Positions 1-12,781 of a stretch of DNA of 64,000 nucleotides are shown here, piece by piece (the stretch's first letter is position 1; each line of letters starts with the position of its first letter). The notes under the pieces were generated by a model. It was not told where the DNA came from. It was given only the letters and a program-made list of their open reading frames with translations, and made no database searches. The position numbers and the translations under genes were made by a program. Source of the DNA: Spirodela intermedia (taxonomy: Eukaryota > Streptophyta > Magnoliopsida > Alismatales > Araceae). The stretch spans positions 3,852,386 to 3,916,385 of the forward strand of contig LR746267.1 in the NCBI GenBank assembly GCA_902729315.2, written 5' to 3'.

Positions 1-2500
1 TTAAGTAATTTTTAAGAATTGGGGAATCCAAGATTTTGGAACGATCTCAAAACTCTTAGAGTGATTTAGATTTAGACCCTATAAACCATTAGGGTAAATT
101 TTAGAGAAACGAGACTAAGGAGATCAGCAAGAAGTTGACCAAAGTCAAAATTAGGAACCAATCGATTTAGCCCATTTTTTTGATCTAAGTCTGACCTAAA
201 ATTCGGCAATGTAGTCTTAAAATTTGTGAATCTTACCAACAATTTAAAACTTTAATACAACATAACAGTCTTGTGAAATCCATTATGAGGTGAAAACAAT
301 TTATATACTGAAAATGAGAGATGTTGCAAGCATTGGTTTTCTCTTTTAAGTTTAAGAATAATTGATACTCATGTAAACAACTCCAATATTCAATTAAAAA
401 TTTCACTTAAATCAAAAATGGCAAAGGAGAGGGGAGAGGAGGAAGGGTTGAATTGATTCTTTTAATTTTATGCCAGCTTTTCAAACCTTTCTGATCTCCT
501 TTCTTTGATCTTAAATTCTCCTAGATTTCTTATATATAAATTTCTAATGATCCAAGATTTAAATGGTGGTTAGATCCTCTACTTATGTTCACTTTTAAAG
601 AACACCATGTTCTTGGATTCCACTAAACCAAATATATTTAATTAACAATAAATTACTGGCTTCAGCTTTGATAAAATTTCTCTCATAAGTTTTTTTTCTA
701 GATTCACATGTCTATGTTAGAAAAAGTTGATTATACAGCTCTGCTCCCATGAGGTCATTAAGCCAGCCTTAATCACAAGCTTATTCCATATAATATAATG
801 AAAATATCACTATAGGACATTTCTATATTTTGATAGAATTTTGAATCACATATAAAAATTTGATGAAGAAGAAGTTTAATTGCACTTGATTTTTACTTTC
901 TCTACATCATGAAGCTATTTGAATGATGAAGACATTGTCACCAAAATCATGTTGAGGAATATTGTGTTGGAATCAAGGTTTGCTCATCAACTCAACGTTT
1001 CTCATTGTTTGACCAAGTTTCATAGATTACTCAAATTTGCATATAATTCTTTTAAAACTTCATTATGAATAAAGTTTAGAGCATCATGAGATCAATGGTG
1101 AATGCTATTTTGTCTCTTTAATCATCAGAGAGAGGTTGAATTTATAAAAAGATTTTAATCACAACCTTAGTTCATTTTCTATTGTTGTTCAACATAAAAA
1201 TTCTAAACTTTGTTAGAAATTTAAACTGTCAGAAATACATATGACCCATCCTATGATGATTTGTATATCCTTTAAAGTTAAACCAATAAACATAACCTTT
1301 AAATTTAATATACATATGTATGAGGCTAATAGTTCTAGCATATTCGATAGAAATATGTTTTTGTTAAAATAGAACCACAAATAACTTTATGAAGTAATAA
1401 GTTTACAATAAAAGTAAATTCAAATCATTTACAATAAAAAGTGATTAAATAGTAGACATAAAAATCCTCATATCATTCTTTTATTTATATATTTATTTCC
1501 ATAATTTATGATATCTTGAAATCATTTTCCAATCAATATTTGGACAAGTTTAGATAACCATTTAAACATTGCATATTCAATTATTAAATTCCCCATAAAC
1601 TTGATAAGCAGTAATAATTTCATATCATAAAATTTTAGTTTAGAAATTTTTGTACCAATATTTTACTTCCAGCATTCACATTAAACCCAAATTTTCAATT
1701 ACTTTTTAGTGAGAAGCAATTTTCATAATTATTGATAGTTTCACTAATAGAAATTAATGATTTGAAGTGGAAAATTTATCATAATTACAAAATTCCGAAT
1801 ATGAGAATCACATAAATTGATTATCTTTTCAAAATTTAGTATCTAAATTATATATGTTTTTATCATTAATTAACTTCGTGTAGATGTCCTGATGACTACT
1901 CATGTATGATATAAAAACAGAATTATTAGTATTACTTGATACATATTATGTGTGTCTGTCATTGTCAAAACCTTATAGGATAATTAAGGCTAACAAAGGC
2001 AACAACACACATCATCTAAAATTTTTGTTTATGAATACTCATAATTCGAAGTTCTTTTGAGGGTTATCTAATCCTTTCCTAGAACAACCACCAGAATTTA
2101 ATAAAAGAGATTATCATTTTTCATTCATAACAATTTGGTCCATATGTTATTGTATGCTATGACTTAATGTCTCTATCTTGTAAGCCATGTTCATAGATAT
2201 AGACATTTGAAATAGTGTACTATATTGACTGATATAGACATGCCAATATTTTTAGAGTAAACAAAATATAGAATCACGCACTTCATCTGATAAACTACTA
2301 CAATTAAACATGACCTAAGTTTTAATACCATCTGACATACTTTGAATGGAATGAACAGAAAATGATAAACTATTCATGAGACGTATGTCATAGCTGCAAA
2401 TATAATTATTATAAGCTTTGTATCATATTATAAATACTATTTAAGGTTCAAAACTACAAGGCTTCAACTCATTGGTTAATTGGTTGAAGCTGGAATGACA
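1..2500. other. AT-rich gene-free stretch
   Basis: No open reading frame above about 60 codons and no recognisable protein motif on either strand. The sequence is AT-rich, with many short poly-A and poly-T runs, and looks like decayed intergenic DNA. Composition changes to GC-richer sequence near 2500, where the upstream region of the desaturase gene begins. Confidence 0.6.
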
Positions 2501-2994
2501 ACAGAGTTGCGAATTTCAGTACAAGGTGTGAGGGACTGCCCGCATGGGCACCCACCCCAGTTGAATATCCACATGTCAGGTCCGTCGAATACTCCAATCC
2601 GAAAGTCACCGTGTGCAGGAATTGACCCCTAAATCCCCTCCACGTGTTGATGAGTTACGAATAATACAAAAAACCAGTGAAATGAGCGTTTTTAATTATT
2701 ATGGAAAAAAAGTTCATTCAACCCTGCGTGGCAAAGTTGCCGTCTGCCCCGGGAATTGCATGGCTGCGTCTCGTAATACGAGTGCTGAGAGACACTCGTG
2801 TCGCCAACCAGAGTAGACTGACGATGTCCACACTGCATGAGGGGACAGTATACAAACTGTCAAACTTCAACGGTCGTCGTTGTCCGACGATGACCGAGGG
2901 CCAGAGTATTTGATTCTTCCATCGCCGCCTACATGAAGTCAAGAACACGAGTCATCTCTGCCTCCTACGCCAAAATGGCCGTCGCCCTCGAGAC

Positions 2995-3003
2995 TACAAA
3001 TAG
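2995..3003 (+). promoter_or_regulatory. Probable TATA box of the FAD2-like gene
   Basis: TACAAATAG lies about 120 bases upstream of the desaturase start codon, in GC-rich context, which would place transcription start near 3030. A GTAAGTAAG donor-like site follows at about 3055, so a very short leader intron before the ATG is possible. FAD2 genes of other plants usually carry a 5'-leader intron, but here I cannot prove one. Confidence 0.4.
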
Positions 3004-3123
3004 AGGCAGCTCGGAGTTCAAAGCAGAGCACAACCAACCCCCCATTGGTTACGTAAGTAAGTTTTCTCGTCCTCCTCCAGCTGCAATCCCCTGCTATACT
3101 GCTCTTCGACCCGTCTGAGAAGG

Positions 3124-4308
3124 ATGGGCGCCGGCGGCAGGATGTTCGCAGAGGAGGAGAGCCGCCCACTGTCCCGATACTCTAACAAAGGGAAACGGAA
3201 GGGTTTCGGTGCCGTCCACCGCTTCCCGGCGGAGAAACCGCCCTTTACCCTCGGCGATCTCAAGAGGGCCATCCCGCCTCACTGTTTCGAACGATCAGCC
3301 CTCCGTTCCTTCTCTCACCTCGCAAGAGACCTCATCCTCTCCGCTACGCTTCTCTACCTCGCAATCAGCTTCATCCCCCTCCTCCCCTCGCGACTTCAGA
3401 TCGTCGCGTGGCCGGTGTACTGGGCCGCACAGGGCGCCGTGCTCACGGCCCTTTGGATCCTCGGCCACGAGTGCGGCCACAACGCCTTCTCTCCCTACGC
3501 CCTCCTCGACGACATCGTCGGAATGGTGCTCCACTCCGCTCTCCTCATCCCTTACTTCTCCTGGAAGTACAGCCACCGCCACCACCACACCAACACCAAC
3601 AACATCGACCTCGACGAGGTGTGGGTCCCCAAGACCAAGCCCAACCTGTCCCCCCTGGCCAAGTACCAGAACAACCCCCTCGGCCGTGTCGTCGGCTGGC
3701 TGGTCGCGCTCACGGTCGGCTGGCCGCTGTACCTGGCCTTCAACATCGAGAGCCGCTTCTACGACCGTTTTGCCAGCCACTACGATCCCTACGGCCCCAT
3801 CTACAACGACCGCGAGAGGACCCAAGTGATCATCTCCGACCTTGGCGTCCTCGCAACGGTCGCACTCCTCCTGAAGCTCTGCGCCGCCTATTCTCCAGCT
3901 GCCGTCGTCGGGCTGTACGTGCTTCCCTGGATGGTGGCCAACGGCTTCATCGTGGTGACGTCGTACCTGCAGCACACGCACCCCTCGCTCCCCCACTACG
4001 ACTCATCGGAGTGGGAATGGTTCAAGGGGGCCCTGGCGACTGTGGACAGGGATTTCGGTCCGGTGCTCAACAAAGTGCTGCATAACTTCACGGAGACGCA
4101 CGTGGCGCACCACCTCTTCTCCAAAATGCCTCACTACCACGCCCTGGAGGCCACCCGGGCCATCCGGCCCATTCTCGGGGAGTACTACCAGTTCGACCGG
4201 ACTCCCGTCCTCAAGGCGATGTGGAGGGAGGCGAACGAGTGCCTCTTCGTCCAACCTGACCAAGGCTCGGACAAGAGCGGAGTGTTCTGGTACAGCAATA
4301 AGCTGTGA
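3124..4308 (+). CDS. FAD2: FAD2-type delta-12 fatty acid desaturase
   Basis: Encodes 394 residues in one exon, the usual size for microsomal oleate desaturase. The enzyme inserts the delta-12 double bond into oleoyl-phosphatidylcholine at the ER to make linoleate, using cytochrome b5 as electron donor. The three histidine boxes are visible: HECGH at residues 115-119, HRHHH at 151-155 and HVAHH at 326-330. Hydrophobic membrane segments lie around residues 60-110 and 220-270, and the C-terminus ends in the FAD2-like YSNKL. The start was chosen because MGAGGRM is the classic FAD2 N-terminus. Two positions look atypical: HRHHH where FAD2 normally has HRRHH, and Asn instead of His just after box I. 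All metal-liganding histidines remain. It may be a diverged paralogue with altered activity, but ordinary oleate desaturase is the simplest reading. Confidence 0.93.
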   Translation: MGAGGRMFAEEESRPLSRYSNKGKRKGFGAVHRFPAEKPPFTLGDLKRAIPPHCFERSALRSFSHLARDLILSATLLYLAISFIPLLPSRLQIVAWPVYWAAQGAVLTALWILGHECGHNAFSPYALLDDIVGMVLHSALLIPYFSWKYSHRHHHTNTNNIDLDEVWVPKTKPNLSPLAKYQNNPLGRVVGWLVALTVGWPLYLAFNIESRFYDRFASHYDPYGPIYNDRERTQVIISDLGVLATVALLLKLCAAYSPAAVVGLYVLPWMVANGFIVVTSYLQHTHPSLPHYDSSEWEWFKGALATVDRDFGPVLNKVLHNFTETHVAHHLFSKMPHYHALEATRAIRPILGEYYQFDRTPVLKAMWREANECLFVQPDQGSDKSGVFWYSNKL

Positions 4309-5109
4309 CCGGCATGAACAGCGAACGCTGCCCTTCGGCGCGATGGTGATGCCGGTTTACATCCTCGGCCTTACTTATCTTCGGTTGAATTCTTTATCCA
4401 TTCTTTGCAGTGGATGAAAGCGCCTCATTTGGGCGCTCCACAACGAAATTAAGATGAATTATTTGTTGTTCATGGTATACTTGTACGTAAATGACTGTCT
4501 TATCAGTAATTTATCCAAGCCAATGCTTTTTGTTCGTGGCAGTCTCTTAGATGGCTCCGCGGCGCCGCTACCAACAGATTCGCCGGTTTTCCTACTCGCC
4601 GTCTCCGGGTCTCATGTTTCCAACGGTGTGCCACGTACCAACTCTGGTTTGGAAAGGTTTACTATGCAGCCGGCTCCGCCGTCTACTCCACCGTGTGGGG
4701 TGCTGTTATTGTACTGGTGAAACGTCAAACATTTGCGCCGTTTCCCTACTTTTTACGAAACTGACTCACATTTGTCAAACACTTACATATTCGTAAAGGA
4801 AACTGAAACAAAGTTCTATGTAATAATTCTCTTCTTGTCTTATTTTCACAAGTCTACACTTAGCATCAAGCTTCATCATGACCCTCATAATTGTCGTTGT
4901 CTTGTTGGGGATCTCCTCATATACTTTTTAAATCAATCAAATTAAGTTAATGCATAAACTACTCTAAAAGAACAAATGTTGTGAGTATTTTATGGAGTTT
5001 TATGTCGTATGAATCTTCTTTAGACTAATGTGTAGCCTGCATCATGGATAAAATAAGACAGCATTATATGTGTGGTATTACACATGATTTTTAATTGGGT
5101 ATGGAGTAC
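4309..5109. other. FAD2-like 3' flank and AT-rich spacer
   Basis: The first 150 or so bases after the desaturase stop codon are probably its 3' untranslated region. The rest is AT-rich with only short, unsupported reading frames. I see no gene. Confidence 0.5.
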
Positions 5110-7722
5110 CTAAATCATCTTTTTTACTATACCTAAAATGTGAATCAATTTTTCAGCCATTAGACCTTTTTTACTCCCTCTATCACTATCATATATTTTG
5201 TCTCTGTTGTTGAGAAAGGCATAATAGATTGCAAAAAATATTCCAATGATAGCACAGCCTAAGAGAGTGGAGGTATAACCTGCTAGGGATCTCCTCATAT
5301 CTAGACTAGCAACACACTTCAAATCAACATAGCCAATCAGTTGATTGACACCATTATTTCCTTTACGAAATATTAAACTATCATCTAAAACTCCCATAAG
5401 ATAACCAATTATCTACTTTATAGTTTTCCAATAGATAGTTTTTTTATTTTTCATTTAATTGAATGAAGATTTTTTGGAGTTTGGAAGTGGAATACTTACG
5501 ACCTTATAATCTTCTATGTTTGCTCTAATACATTCTCTATATATTATTTCTGAAAAAATTATAACTTTCTAGTATTATGGTCTCTATTCATCATCATTTT
5601 TAAAATGTGTTTTTATTTTTCTGAAATATTTTATCTCAAATTCATCACAAACTATCATTTTTAGTTATTTGTAGAAATTGCACAAAAATTCATCGTAGTT
5701 TTTAAATATTGGTAGAAATCACAATTCATCACGAATTGCACGTACATTTTCCTAGTATTATGACTGTTTTTAATTGATTAATTTATATCATTGTTATTGG
5801 TAGAAATTAATATCTTATCCATAAACAACAAGAAAAAAATAAAGCAATTATTTGAAAACTTTTTGTAATACACACAACTATCATAATATATTGCAACATA
5901 TTATGCCTTAACATAAACATATCAATATCTTGTATTATTTCCTTGAATATTGGTTGAAATTAAGCAAAGACTTATATAATAGGTACATGGTCTTCTTTGT
6001 TATGGAGTTATGAAACTTTTCAATTCATGGATGTAGATTTTTCTTCTTACTCAATATGTGAGAATGTTGTCTTAATGTCTATTTAATCTGACTTTAAATT
6101 TAATAAAAAATATTATTATTATACACAAATAAATACATGTCTCATGATGTCAATTTTTTCATAAAAATAGTGACATCCCACTATGTAAAATCTTTGGCCA
6201 CTAATCACGTCTTAGATATAATATCCTTTTTAGTAATGATGCTTTTCTTCTTCTTAATGATTACTTGCACCCTAAAATCTTCTATTCATAAGGAATTTAT
6301 ATTAAATTCCACATGTCATTCTTTTGTAGAGGCTTCATTCTACTCTTATATGACTAATTATTACTTGGATGACTCATCAAAAATTATTCATAGGTTTGGT
6401 CCCATTAGTGTCATCTGAAATAGATAAAACACAAACTACTACATCAGAACACATGTTATATGGTTTGATCAATCTTTCCTATCTATCAATTACAATACTA
6501 GAACACTTTTAAGTACATTGTACTAGTTTTTGAATGATTATTTTATCATATTACACTTTATTTTTTTATTCTATTATCTATTAACTTCTAGTTCTCCTTA
6601 TTATTAGCATGATCTCTATTTCTTATTATTGAATGCTCTCTAATTAAAATATCACATAATGATTGAAAGGACCATATCTCTTAATCCTAATCTTTGGTAA
6701 TTGAGGATCAATACACCACAAATGATATCTGATGAAAATATACTTATTTCTCACTAGCCCCAACTTGTCACTTACGACATGAATATAGATAATATAATCC
6801 AAAATTTTAAGGTGAAAAGAATCAAAAGAAGAACCAGAACATATATCTTTGGGAATTTTCAACTTGGTGATTGGAAATAAAGATCTATTTGCTACATACT
6901 AAAATAAAGATATTTTGAGAGTTTTTGGCAGAAAAACATTTGATAAACCTTAATGAGATATCATAGATGTTGCTCTATCCAAATGTTTGTTTTTTCTTCA
7001 AAACATTGTTCCTACCATAATGCATTGTCAAATGATGTCTTTATTAATTTGGAACTCAACAAAGTCTAACAAAAGAAATTTAATACCATTTTTAATCTAG
7101 CAACTTCATTTCTTTGACAATCTATTATTTGATCAACATCTTCCACTAATTGAAAGAGATGAATACATCATTCTTGTTTTCAGAAAATATAACTAGATCT
7201 TTCTTGAAAAGTTACTAATAAAGGTCAAAGCATAATTTGCACAACCCTTCAAAGTAATTCCAAAGGTTAGAGTAAATCTAATCAATAGTACCTTTAGTAT
7301 TTAAATATTGAAATACTAAATTTCACCTTAACTCCGTCAAACATTTTTATTGTTCAGTTACATGTCCCAGAATACAATAGGATTATTTTTCATGATAGAT
7401 TGATATTGGTCATCATAATCTTATGTTGTAGATTATGAATTCTACTAGTCAACTTTTCGTTGTTACAATCAATACATTTCTAGAAAGTCTAAAAAAATTA
7501 ATATCTTTCAAAAAGTAATATCTATAGTTGTCTAAGTCTTGTCTTTAGTTGTCTAAAAATATTAATATCTTTCAAAAAAGTATTACAGAGACTAGACTCG
7601 TCTTTAGTCTTGGAATGTATCACATTTTTAATGCTCTAATGATATCATCAAACATCTTTATTCTAATTGTACCAACTGCAATAATATTAAATATTTTTTA
7701 TTAAATCCGAATGTAATGATAC
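5110..7722 (-). mobile_element. Degenerate Copia retrotransposon remnant
   Basis: Two translated pieces on the minus strand match Copia polyproteins in the order expected for a minus-oriented element. At 6862-6644 the frame resembles the region after the integrase core (HLKI, a KCIFxGY-like stretch, then LWC and DP-LPK). At 5397-5110 it resembles the RNase H start (GYVDxK, RRSLAGYTSTLLGCAI). No complete domain survives, and in-frame stops and frameshifts break everything between. Near 7705-7722 an ATGATACCA string resembles the reverse complement of a methionine-tRNA primer site, which could mark the edge of a lost 5' LTR on the right; this boundary is weak. No LTR pair could be recognised. 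Confidence 0.5.
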
Positions 7723-9680
7723 CACTAGTTACCAGGTATGTAAGTAAGAAAGCATTCTCTATAAGACCATATGTGAGAAGTACAACTAAAATAAAAACAC
7801 AAGGTATCTCTTAATGTACTAGTAGAAACCAAAAAAATAGTCTTGTCATCCATAGTTTTTTCTTGAAACATTTGTTTTGTTAGAATAAATCTTATCTTAA
7901 ACATTTCTTTTTATGTAATTTTAGATAATTTTTATATAATTACATTCATAACATTTATATTTTGTTGTTGATTTAGATTTTGATCTTGACCTACCTGCTT
8001 ATAGTCTTTTTTTCTCTATTCTCCTTTTAATCATTAGGCTCTCTGCCTAATCTTTGCTATAAATATCTAATATCCTCCTTTCAACTCCCTAGAGTTTAGG
8101 GAAATCTTGCCATCTTCTAATAAAATATCATCATTTTTATATAACAAAGTATCTAAAAACACATATAAAATAGGTAAAGAATATAGGAGTGTGAGGGTCT
8201 GATATTCATCATAAAATTTAACACATGTTAAAATCTAGATCAATAAAAATGGTCTTAAATTCATTAAGATGATCAACAAGAAGCATATCTTCTTTCATGC
8301 CTATAATATATAACTGTTGTTTTAAGGTTTTTTTAGCTAATTTGTAAAAAGATTTTATCATAAGTTTGACTCAAGATCGAATAAAAGTTTAGATGGAGTG
8401 TCTTTAGTTGTAACTCCTTGCGGCATATCATCTACTTAGTTTATATGAAATGTAGTAAATCACACTCTTAGTATTATTCTTTTTTCTTCATCCTTCCACT
8501 TACCAATAGAACTTTTTTACCTTTAATTATCTTTCACAACTTTTCTTATAGCAATAAAAAATACAGCTTTAGTTGATAGAAGTCAAAATATTTTGCCTTT
8601 TTATCGAACAATTTAATGTCAAGCTTTATTGCCGATGTTGACTTGACTATCACTGATAATGAGCCTGGACCAAAGGACTAACCAAACTTTGATTGTAATT
8701 CTTAGGAGTACTAGTCCACTTAGACTAACAAAGTGTTACTTCTAAAATTGGAACAACATGTAGAACAAGGATAAAATAATTAACTCTTGCCAAAAGCCTA
8801 GTAACAAATGTTCACTATTTGGTCGCAAGACTTCAGAACTCAACTTGAGATATTCACCTTGGAACATCTCTGGTAACTCTTAGAGTGGGAGAGGACTCCT
8901 TTAGTTTGAAGACTACTATTAATAATGACCCTATATGTCCATCAATGGGCCATTCCTCTTCTTAGAATGTGCCCTTGATTTTTGTGGATATGAGTTGTTT
9001 TCACAAAAAAATGCTCAGGCCACTCTTTTGGCCGTCTCCACATTCTTCTTATCCATTCTTTTCTGCCCATTTATTGGGCTGTTTCTATTCGTGAGAATCG
9101 GCCCACTAATAGATAGTTTCTCCCTCTCAAAAATGGCTGTCCATTACATTAAATTCAATAATCTTAAAAGACGTCACATTTAACACGCTGAGCCCACAAT
9201 GAGGAATTCATCAAGGGACGATAAAAGAAGATTTTATTAAAGATGAATTGCAATGAAGATAAGACATTATCGTTTTATTTATGCTGAAACTAGAGATGAG
9301 ATTAAAAACCAAGTTTCTCATTGAAGTACATCAGTTGGGACATTGTGCAATAGATCTGGTGCTCCGTACCCAAGATACAATAAACTCAACTGGTTATATG
9401 ACTCTCGGTCCATGCAAGAGGAGGTCGGTGTTATTCTGTTTTCATCTTAATTGCCGATATTGAATTCCCACATTACATGAGTAAGCAGGAGTCTACAAGC
9501 AAGAGGTCGGTGTTAATCTATTCTCCATCTTAATCGACGAGATTGATTTTCACAAGAGTAAGCACAACGGTGGAAACGGTTAAGGCAGGATAAAGACATG
9601 GAGCTGATCCCACAAGGGCAGACAGAGAGAGAGAGAGAGAACAAGCTTAGAGAAAGGAAATAACGAGGCATATCCAGCAG
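7723..9680. other. AT-rich spacer, no gene seen
   Basis: AT-rich sequence with no supported coding region. It may contain more of the decayed Copia element. Around 8940-9110 several GGCC/GGGC words occur (such as TGGGCC and TTGGGCTG), the same composition seen more strongly around the quinone reductase gene. Confidence 0.45.
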
Positions 9681-11292
9681 GATGATGCTTCTCCAATCAC
9701 TTAGCGTAGGTTCTCCACGTACTCACGTCAAGAAAATCGTGGAGAGATCGTCCCAAACGGGCCATCTCGCGTGGGCTTCGTCGACGTGCCCATCGCCGAA
9801 TACAAGCCCAGGTGCTCAGCCGGGCACTGCCTCTGGTACAGGCAGCTACGTGGCCGTGCTCGATGACACGACCCAGCGCTGGACCCCGCGATGAACGTCT
9901 GTCCTCAGAGAGCACGAATGGTCAACAGTCAGCGTGGCCCCATTAAGGCGACGCAATACAGTTCAATATGTTGAATAAAATAAACATGGACGAACAAAAG
10001 TTCAACCGAGGACGCAGACGCATATCCAGAGGGCAGACGGCTCCTGGGCGTGTGTGGATTGCGATCACCTGACTTCGCCCAGCGTAGTAACGGATTCCGG
10101 TCTTCATGCCCACTTAGGGTTATGATTATACGGGGCGGGGCATTTTATTTTCCAGTATGGTTAAATGCCCAAAGATAACTAGAATTTATACAAAGGCCGA
10201 AAAACAGCCTCATAACTAAAACCTTATGAATCCTAGCCTGATCATGGCCGAGGTGCTGGATTCCCAACATTGGTCAATAGTGGGGGCTGAAGGGCGGGAT
10301 GGGCCACCGAGGAGGTTGGCGAAAGAGATAGCTGCGGGGATCTGTGCTGCTTGGAACAGTGATGAAACCGTGCAGGCAAGAATTCAATTGGATTGCAAAG
10401 AGAAAGAAAGAGGTGGAACTCAACGAGTGAGACCGGACAGTTGCTGTCAACTCACATGTAAGGTACCCTACTTATTTTTTACACTGATTGGACACTTGGA
10501 GCATTACTTGTCCTTACATATGTGTCAATAGTTGCTGATTACATCTTGATGATTATCGGCACAACTTTATTTCCCAATGGCATATTTATTAAAAATGTGT
10601 GACATGTAAAGAAATATGTGTGCCTTTTGTCGCATTTGAGTTAGGGGCAAGGTCATACTATTTAAGATGAGATAGACATTAAAGAATAAGGGATGATATT
10701 AGACCATTGATGACAACCCTAAAATGCAATATGGATGAAGTACCTCTATTTTTTACAAATAAATTACCTCTACCATAGGTTTAAACCTCGACTGATGAAA
10801 GGTCCATCCTCATATCCATTGGAAGATGAGGCAATACCACCAAGTCTTGGGAGAAGAAGATGGTGAACCGTTAGGCATCGTAGTAGTCTCATATTGATCC
10901 ATATAAAAAATAAGTATGAGTTATTGTATTATATCCACTAAACGATGAGTTTTTGTACTATATGCCCGTCTTTCAGCAATACTGTTTCCAAGGACTCCAT
11001 AAACGATGGAACATGTACCATTAAGCACTAATGGCGGAGGGAATCTATTAGTTTAAATGAGGACAGAGGAAAACGCAGCCGACTCTCTCTCTCTGACTAT
11101 CTACGAAGCTGATCTCTTCCGCGGAGAGGAAGATCGTCGGAGCAACGATCACAGTTTTTCTGTCAAGGGGTAGTACCATTCTGGTAATCTCTTGGGGAAA
11201 ATACACAGGTTCTCCGGGTCTGTCTCAGGAAAGAGAAGAGACATGGGGGGGGTTGGGAGAGAGAGAGAGAGAGCTGGAAAGGGGGGGGGGGA
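9681..11292. other. Unassigned region with short GC-rich frames
   Basis: A GC-rich patch at 9680-9920 is open on both strands for about 70 codons, and a 101-codon frame lies at 10226-10531. Neither product resembles a family I know, neither shows a convincing splice structure, and the surrounding sequence reverts to AT-rich spacer. They may be fragments of a former gene. From about 11090 the sequence becomes CT-rich and leads into the 3' side of the EF-hand gene. Confidence 0.3.
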
Positions 11293-11679
11293 TCAGGAGA
11301 AGAATACGGACTCGTTCATGAGCTCGTGGTGGAGAACCTCGTCGACGACCCGGTGCGACTCGGCCATGAGGTCAGGGCTGAGCCGGAACATGAGGACGCA
11401 GAACTCCAGCTCGTCAAGGGCGTCGTCGCCGTTCATGTCCCCCTCCTGGAGCATGCCCATCAGCTCCCCGTCGGAGAGACCCTCCAACCCCAGGGCCGTC
11501 GCGTTCTGCTTCAGGCTCGCGAAGGTGATTAGCCCCCGCCGTGGATCGGCCAGCAGCCGGAAGCCGTTGCACAGCTCTTCCAGTAGCCCCTCTGCGCCCA
11601 GCTTCTCCGCCATCACCGGCAGGTAGTCCTCAAACTCGCTCCCCCCCATCCACCCATCTACAGGTTCGCCACCTGCCAT
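11293..11679 (-). CDS. EF-hand calcium-binding protein, PBP1/KIC type
   Basis: A 128-residue single-exon protein of the family of Arabidopsis PINOID-binding protein 1 and KIC, small single-EF-hand calcium sensors. In Arabidopsis these bind the PINOID kinase or a kinesin-like calmodulin-binding protein and link calcium to auxin transport or trichome shape. The family signature is clear: an FxDYLPVMA-like start (residues 16-24), GLLEELCNGFRLL (31-43), one EF-hand loop at 81-92 with Asp1, Asn3, Asp5, Asp9 and Glu12 in place, then FCVLMFRLSPDLM (93-105). Length is normal and the frame is intact. The upstream leader carries a long CT tract on the coding strand. The exact orthologue (PBP1 or KIC) cannot be decided from sequence alone. 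Confidence 0.88.
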   Translation of the reverse strand: MAGGEPVDGWMGGSEFEDYLPVMAEKLGAEGLLEELCNGFRLLADPRRGLITFASLKQNATALGLEGLSDGELMGMLQEGDMNGDDALDELEFCVLMFRLSPDLMAESHRVVDEVLHHELMNESVFFS

Positions 11680-11731
11680 TAGGAAATCTGCGTGCTGCTA
11701 CAGACGGACAGAACCTTAGGCGGAGCCCTAT

Positions 11732-11755
11732 AGAGAGAGAGAGAGAGAGAGAGAG
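11732..11755. repeat. (GA)n microsatellite in the EF-hand gene leader
   Basis: About 12 GA units lie roughly 55 bases upstream of the EF-hand gene start codon and read as CT on its coding strand. Such CT/GA tracts in plant leaders can bind GAGA-type BBR/BPC proteins, but nothing here shows that this one does. Confidence 0.8.
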
Positions 11756-12577
11756 GATTTACGGATTGGGAGGAACCTGCGACTCTCTTAAGTAGGGCGA
11801 GGGAGGGGATCCAGGAAGGAAGACCGCAGCTCCGCCGCGGACGACAGCCTACACCTGAGCTGTCAAACATGGTTCTCGGAAAATTATAGGAACATAACCT
11901 AGAGCGAGAGAGAGAGAGAGGTTACTTTCGAAGAAACCGGGCGAGGGCAATCTGCCACCGAGAGACGTCGTACACGGTCGGCAGAATAACCGCGTCGCTT
12001 CCGAGGGGAACTAGCTCCACTGGCAACGCCAGGGCTGACCATTCACCTGACGGGCGAAATTCAGCCAGTACCCCTGCAGGTGCCGCAAATTACCAGCGCG
12101 AGTCTCCAAGACTTATGATTTAATATCCCTCGGACGAACTGCTTGCGTGGAGAATTCCTAGTAGAAATCCCAGGGGATGCTTCTACCGACTGGCCCACCG
12201 CCTTCCGTTGACCATGGACTCCCTCCAAACGCCGTGTTGGCTCATTCGGTGGCCGCGGGGGACCAGCGGAGGGTGCGTGGCGGCAGTATTGCGCCGCCGC
12301 TGACTGGAAGAAGCTTCAAGACGGGGGTAACCGTGAGGAAGCCTCCCTCTGGAGACTCTAAGCCCTCTTTAGATATCTTGCACCTCTCTCTCTCCACCCA
12401 GGTCATCTTCTCTCTCTCTCGCTCACTCTCTAGAGGACGATGCAAGAAGGCTTCTCTACATGGTTTCGTACTCTGAATTTAGTCCTGAGTCCGTCTTCCC
12501 TCGTGAGAGATACAGAAGAGATAGTGAGAGAGATAGGATGACGTACTGTCTTCTTAAATGGAAGAGTGAATAGTCCC

Positions 12578-12781
12578 AAGAATAGAGTGTCACGGGTCAG
12601 GTCATAATGGTCGCGGAAGATTTGAAATGAGCTTTAATCGTCCCCTCTCTCTCTCTCTCTAAGAATAGAGTGTCACGGGTCAGGTCATAATGGTCGCGGA
12701 AGATTTGAAATGAGCCTTAATCGTCCCCTCTCTCTCTCTCTCTCTAAGAATAGAGTGTCACGGGTCAGGTCATAATGGTCG
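12578..12781. repeat. Tandem repeat of 83-85 bases ending in (CT)n
   Basis: Two full units (12578-12660, 12661-12745) and a partial third (12746-12781) begin with AAGAATAGAGTGTCACGGG. Each full unit ends in a run of CT dinucleotides. The two full copies differ by one base (gagctttaa against gagccttaa) plus CT run length, so the duplication is recent. Confidence 0.9.

Noticed and set aside
3209-4085. Long open frames overlapping the desaturase in other frames
   Set aside because: They are side effects of the high GC content; products are low-complexity and rich in Pro, Arg, Ser or Thr, with no domain.
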